64,000 bases of DNA, from NCBI GenBank assembly GCA_964501315.1, contig CAZCSO010000001.1:62001-126000 (forward strand). Reading direction: 5' to 3'. Positions 34,256-42,438 of this stretch are shown in pieces. The notes beneath the pieces were generated by a model, which was given only the letters and a program-made list of their open reading frames with translations, was not told where the DNA came from and did no database searches. This DNA is from UBA5603 sp964501315 (GTDB taxonomy: Bacteria > Bacillota_I > Bacilli_A > Izemoplasmatales > Hujiaoplasmataceae). The position numbers and the translations under genes are program-made. Every line of letters begins with the position of its first letter. Within the stretch, counting starts at the first letter, position 1.

Positions 34256-35650
34256 TTGTTAGAAAAAAAACTCATTGAAAAACTCATCGAAACCGCATTA
34301 TCGACCGGTGGCGATTTCGCTGAAATCTTCATGGAAGAAACCGTTGCTTCAACGATTCAATCGGTCGGAGGACTCGTTGAGAAAGTCTCAAGCAGAAAAG
34401 TCTCGGGAGTAGGTATTCGAATCGCTTATAAACTTCAAAGCGTTTATGGTTATACCAATAGCAAAAATCCAGAGGATTTAATCAAACTTGCCAGTGACTT
34501 ATCTAAGTCTTACAACCAAGAAGAACGAATTCAAGTCGTTCCACTAGGAGAACTAGAAGTAGGACAACGTCACAAAGTAAAAATCAGTCCCTTATCGGTC
34601 TCACAAGAAGATAAGGTTGCCTTAATCAAAAAAGCTTACAACGCAGCCAAATCCTATGATGAGGTCATTCAACAAGTCATGGTTTATTGTACCGATTGGG
34701 TTCAAAATGTATGGATAGCGAACAGCGAGGGCCGTTACGTAACCGAAGAAAGAACACGAATTCGGATGGGTATCAATGCCGTAGCAGGCAAAGACGGTGT
34801 TATGCAAACCGGTTTTGAAGGTCCGGGCACCGGCAAAGGATACGAATATTTTTATGAAGACGTCGATATCGAATCCATTGCCAAAGAAGCGGCCAGAATC
34901 GCAAAGACCATGTTATTCGCAGACGAATGCCCCAGTGGCGTTATGCCGGTAATTATTGACAACAAGTTTGGCGGCGTCATATTCCATGAAGCTTGCGGTC
35001 ATTCTTTAGAGGCAACTTCAGTAGCTAAAGACGCATCGGTATTTTGTGGAAAACTCAATCAACAGATTGCTTCTCCTATCGTGACGGCCATCGATGATGG
35101 TACGATCGAAAACGGTTGGGGATCGGCTAATTTTGATGACGAAGGCTATCCGCAACAACGCCGTGTTTTGATTGAAAACGGTATTTTAAAATCCTATATG
35201 GTTGACAAATTGAATTCACGCCGTATGAATCATCAACCGACGGGATCTTCTCGTCGTGAATCGTATCGATACTCACCGACATCACGCATGAGCAATACGT
35301 TCATTGACAGCGGTACGTCAACGTTTGATGAAATCATCGCCGCTACGGAATATGGACTTTATGCAGCGAAAATGGGTGGCGGATCGGTTAACCCCGGATC
35401 GGGTGACTTTAATTTCGCCGTTGGAGAAGGGTACTTAATTCGCAACGGAAAAATCGCCGAACCCGTTCGAGGCGCTTCTTTAGTTGGAAACGGCGCTGAG
35501 ATTTTATGGAAAATCGACATGATTGCCAATAATTTAGATCGCGCACGCGGCATGTGCGGATCGGCATCCGGTTCGATTCCCGCCGATGTGGGTCAGCCAA
35601 CGATCCGAGTTTCATCGATTACCGTCGGTGGAAAGAAGGGGGCGAAGTAA
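34256..35650 (+). CDS. tldD: TldD family metalloprotease subunit
   Basis: 464 residues. TldD carries the zinc site of the TldD/TldE peptidase: the metal-binding HEACGHSLEA motif is at about residues 244-253, with GIRIAYKLQSVYGYTN and the late NPGSGDFNF block as further family marks. The heterodimer trims unfolded peptides or modified peptide precursors. The start codon is TTG: AAGGAGG lies 8 bases before it and there is no alternative ATG nearby, so the unusual start is well supported. The partner gene follows after 1 base. Confidence 0.92.
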   Translation: MLEKKLIEKLIETALSTGGDFAEIFMEETVASTIQSVGGLVEKVSSRKVSGVGIRIAYKLQSVYGYTNSKNPEDLIKLASDLSKSYNQEERIQVVPLGELEVGQRHKVKISPLSVSQEDKVALIKKAYNAAKSYDEVIQQVMVYCTDWVQNVWIANSEGRYVTEERTRIRMGINAVAGKDGVMQTGFEGPGTGKGYEYFYEDVDIESIAKEAARIAKTMLFADECPSGVMPVIIDNKFGGVIFHEACGHSLEATSVAKDASVFCGKLNQQIASPIVTAIDDGTIENGWGSANFDDEGYPQQRRVLIENGILKSYMVDKLNSRRMNHQPTGSSRRESYRYSPTSRMSNTFIDSGTSTFDEIIAATEYGLYAAKMGGGSVNPGSGDFNFAVGEGYLIRNGKIAEPVRGASLVGNGAEILWKIDMIANNLDRARGMCGSASGSIPADVGQPTIRVSSITVGGKKGAK

Positions 35651-35651
35651 C

Positions 35652-36965
35652 ATGACAATCGAAAAATTATTTGAAGTAGCCAAGTCGAAGGGTATCTCCG
35701 ACGTACAAGTATTCTTAAGTCATAAAAACGAATTGTCGATTGAAGTATTTGCGGGCAATTTGGAAAAATACGAAATTTCGGATTCGACCAGTTTGGTCGT
35801 TCGTGGCATTTACCAACAAAAAATGGCAACGTACTCCACTGAAGTGTTGGATGATTCGATGATTGACAGTATCGTCAGCCATCTTATTGAAAATGCAAAA
35901 ATCATTGATTCACCCGATGAAGCCATCATGTACGCAGGGGACGACCATTACGAAGAATTAAAAGACTTATACCGTCCATCATTATCCGAATGGGACGTGT
36001 CAAACAAGATTGATATGGTCAAGGCGTTGGATCAAAAAATACATTCTGCCGACGATCGCGTCTCGATTGTAGAAACCATGTATTCAGAAGAAACCAAAGA
36101 AGTTTTACTTCAAAATACCAAAGGCTTGAAACTTTACAACAAAGTGAACGGCGCAATGGTAGGAGCTCAAGTAATAGTTAAAAACGACGTTGATCAACGC
36201 ACGAACTTTGATTTGATTGTTTCAAACGATATCAACGATTTCCAATTCGATGATTTAGTCCAAGAAATGGTTAGTGACGCAACCAATTCATTAGGTGCGA
36301 AACCCATTCCTTCTGGAAATTATCCCATCGTGTTTAAAAACACGGCTTTTGCGACGTTGTTAGCGGCGTTTGCTGGTGTATTCTCAGCTGAATCGGTTCA
36401 AAAAGGGTATTCCTTGCTAAAAGGGAAACTCAATACCGTCATTGGCGCACCCATTGTAACGCTTGTCGACGACCCCTTCTTGAAGAAAAGCCATAACAGT
36501 CGGTCCTTCGATGACGAAGGCGTCGCCACAAAATACAAAGAATTGATTAAAAACGGTACCTTGACGACGTACCTTCATAATTTAACAACCGCTAAAAAAG
36601 ATAACGTGACGTCGACGGGAAATGGTTTTAACGGATCGGTTTCACCCATCAATTTGGTTTTATTACCAGGCGAACAATCTAAGGACGATTTAATCGCAGC
36701 CATGAAGGATGGTTTATTCATTACCGATGTTCAAGGCGCGCACGCAGGTGCTAATTCGGTTTCAGGTGATTTTTCGCTTCAAGCGATGGGGTACCTCATT
36801 CAAAATGGCCAAAAAACAAAACCGGTAGCGTTAATAACCGTAGCCGGTAATTTCATTGAATTGCTCAAGCACGTGGAAGCAATCGGTTCTGACTCAAAGA
36901 AAAGCTATTTTGGTATTACTTGTCCATCGATCAAAGTTGGACCCATGGTTGTTTCAGGACTATAA
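35652..36965 (+). CDS. pmbA: PmbA/TldE family protease subunit
   Basis: 438 residues. It is the non-catalytic partner of TldD: it shares the fold (a middle domain with SRSFDDEGVATKYKELIKNG and a late AGANSVSGDFSLQAMGYLI) but lacks the HExxxH motif. TldD and PmbA form a hollow heterodimeric peptidase. ATG 35652 lies one base past the tldD stop and follows AGGGGG inside the end of tldD. The pair forms a two-gene operon closed by a terminator. Confidence 0.92.
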   Translation: MTIEKLFEVAKSKGISDVQVFLSHKNELSIEVFAGNLEKYEISDSTSLVVRGIYQQKMATYSTEVLDDSMIDSIVSHLIENAKIIDSPDEAIMYAGDDHYEELKDLYRPSLSEWDVSNKIDMVKALDQKIHSADDRVSIVETMYSEETKEVLLQNTKGLKLYNKVNGAMVGAQVIVKNDVDQRTNFDLIVSNDINDFQFDDLVQEMVSDATNSLGAKPIPSGNYPIVFKNTAFATLLAAFAGVFSAESVQKGYSLLKGKLNTVIGAPIVTLVDDPFLKKSHNSRSFDDEGVATKYKELIKNGTLTTYLHNLTTAKKDNVTSTGNGFNGSVSPINLVLLPGEQSKDDLIAAMKDGLFITDVQGAHAGANSVSGDFSLQAMGYLIQNGQKTKPVALITVAGNFIELLKHVEAIGSDSKKSYFGITCPSIKVGPMVVSGL

Positions 36966-36969
36966 ACAC

Positions 36970-36998
36970 AAAGGACTAACGCTAAGTTGGTCCTTTTT
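36970..36998 (+). terminator. Terminator of tldD-pmbA
   Basis: Stem AAAGGACTAAC/GTTGGTCCTTT with one G-T pair and loop GCTAA, then Ts. Confidence 0.8.
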
Positions 36999-37025
36999 CA
37001 TTATATGTGGATTCGGTGATAAATC

Positions 37026-37054
37026 TTTACTTTTAATGGGTAATTATGTATAAT
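37026..37054 (+). promoter_or_regulatory. fba promoter
   Basis: TTTACT, 17 bases, TATAAT, 36 bases before the ATG. Confidence 0.75.
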
Positions 37055-37090
37055 TAAATCGTTCAAATCAATTCAATATGGAGGATATAA

Positions 37091-37957
37091 ATGAGTATTA
37101 TTTCTGCAGAAGCCATGCTAAAAAAGGCATTTGAAAACGGATATGCGGTTGGCCAATTTAACATCAATAATTTGGAATGGACCAAAGCGATTTTATTGAC
37201 CGCCGAAGAAATGAAATCACCTGTAATTTTAGGGGTATCAGAAGGTGCTGGAAAATACATGACGGGATACAAGACCGTTGTGGCTATGGTTAACGCCATG
37301 ATAGAAAGTTTAAACATTACCGTTCCGGTCGCATTGCATTTAGACCACGGAACATACGAAGGCGCTAAAAAAGCATTAGACGCCGGATTTAAATCCATCA
37401 TGTTTGATGGTTCCCATTATCCCATCGACGAAAACATAGCAAAAACCAAAGAATTGGTTGAAACCTGTAATAAATTAGGTATCTCCATCGAAGCGGAAGT
37501 AGGATCCATCGGCGGCGAAGAAGACGGCGTTATTGGCATGGGCGAACTCGCCGATCCCAACGAATGCAAAACCATCGCCGATTTGGGTGTCACCATTTTA
37601 GCAGCTGGCATTGGTAACATTCACGGGAAATATCCTGCCAATTGGAAAGGTTTGAATTTTGATGTACTACGTCAAATCAAGGCATTGGTTCCCTCGACCC
37701 CATTGGTTTTACACGGCGGAACGGGAATTCCGGATGATATGGTTAAAACAGCAATTTCATTAGGGGTATCAAAAATCAACGTCAATACCGAATGTCAACT
37801 CGTTTTTGCCCAAGCTACACGTCAATACATCGAAGAAGGCAAAGATTTGGAAGGCAAAGGCTTTGATCCACGCAAATTATTGGCCCCCGGAACCGAAGCA
37901 ATCAAACAAGTTGTTCGCGAAAAAATGATTCTATTTGGTTCTGTCAATAAAGCTTAA
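37091..37957 (+). CDS. fba: Class II fructose-bisphosphate aldolase
   Basis: 288 residues. Zinc enzyme of glycolysis that splits fructose 1,6-bisphosphate. Visible marks: FNINNLEWTKAIL near the N-terminus, the zinc-ligand region ALHLDHGTYEGAKKAL, MFDGSHYPIDENI, IEAEVGSIGGEEDG, HGGTGIPDDMVKTAISLGVS and the phosphate-binding KINVNTE. GGAGG precedes the ATG. It has its own promoter and terminator. The related tagatose-bisphosphate aldolase has a similar sequence; the central-metabolism context favours fba. Confidence 0.92.
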   Translation: MSIISAEAMLKKAFENGYAVGQFNINNLEWTKAILLTAEEMKSPVILGVSEGAGKYMTGYKTVVAMVNAMIESLNITVPVALHLDHGTYEGAKKALDAGFKSIMFDGSHYPIDENIAKTKELVETCNKLGISIEAEVGSIGGEEDGVIGMGELADPNECKTIADLGVTILAAGIGNIHGKYPANWKGLNFDVLRQIKALVPSTPLVLHGGTGIPDDMVKTAISLGVSKINVNTECQLVFAQATRQYIEEGKDLEGKGFDPRKLLAPGTEAIKQVVREKMILFGSVNKA

Positions 37958-37964
37958 TGAACGT

Positions 37965-37988
37965 AAACCACTAGTTTTAGTGGTTTTT
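37965..37988 (+). terminator. fba terminator
   Basis: Perfect stem AAACCACTA/TAGTGGTTT with loop GTTT and trailing Ts. Confidence 0.8.
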
Positions 37989-38010
37989 ACTATTATCTGA
38001 AAGGAACGAT

Positions 38011-38592
38011 ATGGATAATTGGATTATGGAGTACCAACAATGGTACGACGAAAATTTTGATTTTATTAACGAACTTCATCATCATGAATCGCTTATTTAT
38101 GATCGTCTTTACCCCGTTCAAGCGGTTATTGAAACGTTGGTTAATCGGGTAAAAAATAACGACATAACCGTCGATGCCGATATTGAAAAAATCGCTTCCG
38201 TCGGATTGGAATTTTTATTCGATCAATTGGAAACTTGCAAATTGTATCTCGATACAACTTTCCATGGGGACGTACATGAATTTTTACAGTTTGATTCGCT
38301 CATCAACGCCATGTTGTACATAGACGACCTTAAATACGAACTGGAAGAAAAGAAGATTTCGTACAACCGTGATCGTTTGGAGGCGTTACAAGACGAACTG
38401 GAAACGATGATGGCTTCGAAACAACCCGTCGATTCGGATTTTACACTTTATTTGGATGATCAGGTCAAACAAGTCTACACGAACGAATCGTTTGAGTTAT
38501 ATGGTATCGTCGATATCTTCGTTGATATTGCGGATACTCTGGGATTGGATTTATACGATGTCGATGAAATACTCATTGGCAAGGACTTTTAG
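38011..38592 (+). CDS. Hypothetical acidic protein
   Basis: 193 residues, not recognised. It is soluble, acidic and mostly helical, rich in Asp, Glu, Tyr and Leu, with no signal peptide. AAAGGA precedes the ATG. It starts 22 bases after the fba terminator and the next gene follows after 9 bases with its own AGGAGG, so the two unknown genes probably form one operon. Confidence 0.7.
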   Translation: MDNWIMEYQQWYDENFDFINELHHHESLIYDRLYPVQAVIETLVNRVKNNDITVDADIEKIASVGLEFLFDQLETCKLYLDTTFHGDVHEFLQFDSLINAMLYIDDLKYELEEKKISYNRDRLEALQDELETMMASKQPVDSDFTLYLDDQVKQVYTNESFELYGIVDIFVDIADTLGLDLYDVDEILIGKDF

Positions 38593-38601
38593 GAGGGAAT
38601 C

Positions 38602-39525
38602 ATGTTCACACGCAAAAAATACATTATTTCATTGATTGTTATTGCCACTGTTGTCGTGGCAGCAACCATCATCAACGCAATTTTGCCAGAAGAAAGTCGG
38701 GTTGAATGGTTATGGATCGTGCTCGTCGCTTCCGCTGGGTATATTTTCATTAAGTACAAAGTCAGCGGACCGTTGCAAATGTTTGCGACCCGTTTCACCA
38801 TGCTTGTCGATTACGATTTGGATATTGATAAAGCCGTTCAACTGGCAAAAGAATACATGGATAACGCACCGACTGCTAACGTCAAAGAATTGTATCACGT
38901 TTACTACGGTATGGGTCTTTATTATTCCGGTTCTTACGAAGAAGCCATCAAAACATTCAATACCATTGATTTAAGACGGCTCAATACGTTGTATCATGTT
39001 TTAATTTTCGCTTTTTCAAGCTATTGTGCGTTTGAAATCAATGATATGGAAACCTTCCAACAAGGTCTTGATCGAGTAAAGAGTCTTAAGTCGCGCGTTT
39101 CACCAAAATACCAAAATTTCGTCGCAAGCTACGAAGAAATATTAGAAGCACTGAGTCAAATTGATGTGTCGTTGGATAATTTTAAAGACGTCATTGATCG
39201 TCATTTTTTAAGAAACGACGGTTACATTACCACTCAATTAATCTATCAATATCGATTGGCTTTGTACTATGAAAAAATCGGCGATGATTTGGAATGTGAC
39301 AAGTGCTTGGCCTTTGTCATTGCCAATGGAAAAAGTCATCATACGGCATTGCAAGCCAAAAAGAAATTTAAAGGATTGGTTTCCGTCTATGATTATGTCA
39401 TTAAACCGGAAGCAGAAGCAGAAGAAATACTACCTCAAGAAGATGTTTCACAGATTGAATCAATTGAAATCAGTCAAGACGAACCCCAAGAAGAAACAGA
39501 AGAAGAAGCCAAAAACGATGATTAG
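38602..39525 (+). CDS. Hypothetical membrane-anchored helical-repeat protein
   Basis: 307 residues. Two membrane helices open the protein (about 7-28 and 33-52). The cytoplasmic part of 200 residues is made of helix pairs with TPR-like character (YHVYYGMGLYYSGSYEEAIK is the best example). The C-terminus is Glu-rich and disordered-looking. TPR-type regions bind partner proteins; the partner is unknown. Probable operon mate of the acidic protein upstream. Convergent with lysS. Confidence 0.7.
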   Translation: MFTRKKYIISLIVIATVVVAATIINAILPEESRVEWLWIVLVASAGYIFIKYKVSGPLQMFATRFTMLVDYDLDIDKAVQLAKEYMDNAPTANVKELYHVYYGMGLYYSGSYEEAIKTFNTIDLRRLNTLYHVLIFAFSSYCAFEINDMETFQQGLDRVKSLKSRVSPKYQNFVASYEEILEALSQIDVSLDNFKDVIDRHFLRNDGYITTQLIYQYRLALYYEKIGDDLECDKCLAFVIANGKSHHTALQAKKKFKGLVSVYDYVIKPEAEAEEILPQEDVSQIESIEISQDEPQEETEEEAKNDD

Positions 39526-39540
39526 TTATCATCGTTTTTT
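39514..39540 (+). terminator. Terminator for the two-gene unknown operon
   Basis: Stem AACGATGAT/ATCATCGTT across the stop codon, loop TAGTT, followed by Ts. Confidence 0.75.
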
Positions 39541-39541
39541 T

Positions 39542-39578
39542 ATAAAAAAAAGCTTAACCAGATAACCAGTTAAGCTTT
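39542..39578 (-). terminator. lysS terminator
   Basis: Stem AAAGCTTAAC/GTTAAGCTTT with a 10-base loop; on the - strand it is followed by a long T-run. Confidence 0.75.
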
Positions 39579-39585
39579 AAATTAT

Positions 39586-41082
39586 TTATTTTCCGCGGTT
39601 CTTCATGTGAGGGAATAACAAGACATCACGGATGGATTGTGCGTTTGTCAGCAACATGACCAACCGATCAATACCAATACCGATGCCACCGGTTGGGGGC
39701 ATGCCATATTCCAAGGACTCAACGAAATCGATGTCCATTTCATTGGCCTCTTCGTTTCCGAGATCCTTTTCTTTTAATTGATTGACAAACCGTTCTTTTT
39801 GATCGATGGGATCATTGAGTTCGGTATACGCATTTGCGTATTCTCTGGTATCGATGAAGAGTTCAAACCGTTGTGTGAAACGAGGATCGTTCGGGTCTTT
39901 TTTGGTTAACGGTGATACTTCAATCGGATGACCGTAAACAAAAGTCGGTTGAATGATTTTTTCTTCACAATAATGTTCGAAGAAGAGGTTGACGATATGA
40001 CCGAATCCGTAATTGTGAGCTTCGACTTTGATGTGGTGTTCATCCGCTAATTTTTTAGCGGATTCGTAATCGGTGACCTTAAAGAAATCAATTCCTGTTT
40101 CTTCTTTAATCAAATCCACCATGTGGGCTCTGCGCCAACCTTTGGATAGATCAATGGTTTTATCATTGAAGGGAACGACGGTCGTATTCAATGTTTCTTG
40201 TGCGATGGAGGAAATCAAATCTTCGCAAAGATCCATCATGCCTTCCAAATTCGAATAAGCCAAATAGAGTTCAATGGTCGTAAATTCTGGATTATGGGTT
40301 GGGTCCATACCTTCATTACGGAATAAACGACCGATTTCGTAGACGCAATCGAAGCCGCCGACGATCAATCGTTTTAAATACAATTCTGGAGCGATTCGAA
40401 GATAGAACGGCATATCCAATGTGTTGTGATGGGTGATGAACGGACGTGCATTCGCTCCACCTAATATGGGGTGCAAAATCGGTGTTTCGACTTCTAAATA
40501 GCCCTTATTATCCAAATAACGACGCATCGATGAAATGATTTTGGAGCGAAGAATCAATCGGTTTTTGGATTCTTCGTTCATAATTAAATCAACGTAACGC
40601 CGACGATATCGTTCTTCGACGTCCACAAGGCCATGGAATTTATCGGGTAAAGGACGCAAGGCTTTGACCAGATGCGTATAAACCAATACTTTTATTGAGA
40701 GTTCGCCGGTATTGGTTATCATCGGGTTGCCTTCAACGCCGATGATGTCGCCTAAATCCGCCTTATCGAATAGTTCATACGCCTCTTCGCCAATTAAGTC
40801 CATTTTTACATAGATTTGAACTTGACCGTATTGATCTTGAATGTGAGCGAATCCTGCTTTTCCCTTAATCCGTTTGGTCATGATTCTTCCGGCTACTTTG
40901 ACGACGGGAGGATTTTCCATGTCGTGTAATTCTTCTTTGGTATACTTGGAAAAATCCGCTTTGAACGTCTCGGTGTTATGAGTTCGATCAAAACGATTTC
41001 CATAGGGATCCAAACCTTTATTAAGTAGTTCAACCGCTTTTTCTCTGCGGACGATTTCTTGTTCGGTTAATCGATTATCCAT
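39586..41082 (-). CDS. lysS: Lysyl-tRNA synthetase, class II
   Basis: 498 residues. An N-terminal OB-fold anticodon-binding domain (VKVAGRIMTKRIKGKAGFAH) is followed by the class II catalytic core, with the motif 2 region FRNEGMDPTHNPEFTTIELY and motif 3 in GGIGIGIDRLVMLLTNAQSI. It charges tRNA-Lys; a tRNA-Lys(TTT) gene is in this window. ATG 41082 is chosen since AAGGAG lies 6 bases before it. It overlaps the preceding zinc-binding protein gene by 8 bases. An ATG 15 bases further upstream overlaps that site. Confidence 0.96.
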   Translation of the reverse strand: MDNRLTEQEIVRREKAVELLNKGLDPYGNRFDRTHNTETFKADFSKYTKEELHDMENPPVVKVAGRIMTKRIKGKAGFAHIQDQYGQVQIYVKMDLIGEEAYELFDKADLGDIIGVEGNPMITNTGELSIKVLVYTHLVKALRPLPDKFHGLVDVEERYRRRYVDLIMNEESKNRLILRSKIISSMRRYLDNKGYLEVETPILHPILGGANARPFITHHNTLDMPFYLRIAPELYLKRLIVGGFDCVYEIGRLFRNEGMDPTHNPEFTTIELYLAYSNLEGMMDLCEDLISSIAQETLNTTVVPFNDKTIDLSKGWRRAHMVDLIKEETGIDFFKVTDYESAKKLADEHHIKVEAHNYGFGHIVNLFFEHYCEEKIIQPTFVYGHPIEVSPLTKKDPNDPRFTQRFELFIDTREYANAYTELNDPIDQKERFVNQLKEKDLGNEEANEMDIDFVESLEYGMPPTGGIGIGIDRLVMLLTNAQSIRDVLLFPHMKNRGK

Positions 41083-42046
41083 TGTTGGCTCCTTCATCTT
41101 GTGAGGCTTCTTTTATGACGTTAATATTTTGATTCATGATAATTAAATAATCGCGGTTGAGTTTGACATCGTCAATGGTCAATGCGTCCATAATGATAAA
41201 CTCAAGTTTTTCCACGCTGTAGCCGAGATCTTGTAGCGTCGATAAGACGGCTGTTGATAAAGGCGACGTCGAATTACGTTCATAAATAATATGCGTAATT
41301 TCATGGATAACGGCTTCGTTGACAACTTCTTGTTTTTGTGCGGTCGTGAATTGATCGGCTTCTTCATGATAGCCAGGGGATATGGGTAAGTATTCCAAAT
41401 CGTAATCTTCGTGCAAGTAACTGTAAAGATTCGTAGACGTCATTATCATTCGGGTTTGATTGGATATCGTGGTTGTGAACAAACTATCCAAACCTTGAAG
41501 TTTTGTCATGAGTTGATCGTAATTATCCGTGATGATCGATTCATAATCCGGGTAAGTATCAATTAACAAATCGTATACGTTTTCGGCAACGGTAATCATG
41601 CGTTTGGGGCTAACCCAAAAGTGAGGGTCAAATCCTAAGGTATGTTCATCGGTATCGACATGCGCTTCACCATCGGTGTGTTCATGCGTAATACCGGGAA
41701 TAAAATCAACCAAATTACCTTCGGTTTTAATAAGGGCAACGTTTTTATTAGTAAAAACCTCTTCGCCTTTCGATTCGATGTAGTAATCAAAATTAGCACC
41801 GACATAGATTAACAAATCTGCATTTCCCATTGCGATGATGTCTTTCGGAGACCAATCGATGGCTTCGTTATGCGAACTGACGCCCGGAACCATGCCCGCC
41901 GTTAATTCGGTATCGATAAATAATTGGTCAACCACGTACTCCATCGGATATACCGTAACATAAACATCGTGTTCTTCAGGTTGAACACAAGCCATAAGTA
42001 TGAACGATAGGGCGATTGCGAAAACAGTAACAATGATTTTTTTCAT
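41075..42046 (-). CDS. Zinc/manganese ABC-type binding lipoprotein (ZnuA/TroA-like)
   Basis: 323 residues. The signal peptide has lipobox LMAC (Cys20). The cluster A-I metal-binding protein fold is indicated by YVTVYPMEYVVDQL, SSHNEAIDWSPKD (His ligand), the His/Asp-rich loop HEHTDGEAHVDTDEH, and DPHFWVSPKRM (His ligand). The His-rich loop favours zinc. No permease or ATPase gene for it is in the window, so these subunits must be elsewhere or absent. GAGGTGG precedes ATG 42046. lysS overlaps its end and is probably co-transcribed. Confidence 0.87.
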   Translation of the reverse strand: MKKIIVTVFAIALSFILMACVQPEEHDVYVTVYPMEYVVDQLFIDTELTAGMVPGVSSHNEAIDWSPKDIIAMGNADLLIYVGANFDYYIESKGEEVFTNKNVALIKTEGNLVDFIPGITHEHTDGEAHVDTDEHTLGFDPHFWVSPKRMITVAENVYDLLIDTYPDYESIITDNYDQLMTKLQGLDSLFTTTISNQTRMIMTSTNLYSYLHEDYDLEYLPISPGYHEEADQFTTAQKQEVVNEAVIHEITHIIYERNSTSPLSTAVLSTLQDLGYSVEKLEFIIMDALTIDDVKLNRDYLIIMNQNINVIKEASQDEGANNG

Positions 42047-42092
42047 GACAATCCACCTCATTTGTGTCTTATATTATATATGATTTATCGAA

Positions 42093-42374
42093 CTAAGGCA
42101 ATAAATCCTCGTCTGGGAGGTCGATTTTTTTCTCTTCTATGACCTCATACATTTTTTGTGCATCATCTTTCTTGGCGTTCTCTAAAACAGCCATTACTCG
42201 TATTTTTAATATTTTTGTTCCATAGACAATGGTAATCACATCATTTTCTTTGACGTCGGAAGAGGGTTTGGCCAATCGTTCGTTAATAAAAACACGATCG
42301 TGATCGCTGATGTCCTTAGCGACGCTTCGGCGTTTAAAAATGCGGGATACCTTCAGGTACTTATCTAATCTCAT
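42093..42374 (-). CDS. rqcP: S4-domain RNA-binding protein RqcP
   Basis: 93 residues. The S4 domain opens at once (MRLDKYLKVSRIFKRRSVAK) and contains the short turn DRVFINERLAKPSSDVKEND. This is the size and layout of RqcP (formerly YabO), which acts with RqcH on stalled large ribosomal subunits in Firmicutes; Hsp15 of Gram-negatives is related. AGGAGA precedes the ATG. In Bacillus it also lies in the tilS-hpt-ftsH neighbourhood. Confidence 0.87.
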   Translation of the reverse strand: MRLDKYLKVSRIFKRRSVAKDISDHDRVFINERLAKPSSDVKENDVITIVYGTKILKIRVMAVLENAKKDDAQKMYEVIEEKKIDLPDEDLLP

Positions 42375-42393
42375 ATGTGTCTCCTAAAAGAAA

Positions 42394-42412
42394 GGGATAC
42401 GCTCGGTATCCC
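42394..42412 (-). terminator. Possible ftsH terminator
   Basis: Stem GGGATAC/GTATCCC with a 5-base loop, followed on the - strand by TTTCTTTT. The T tract is imperfect, so some read-through into rqcP is likely. Confidence 0.5.
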
Positions 42413-42438
42413 TCCCAAAATTATTCTTTCGATTCAGG

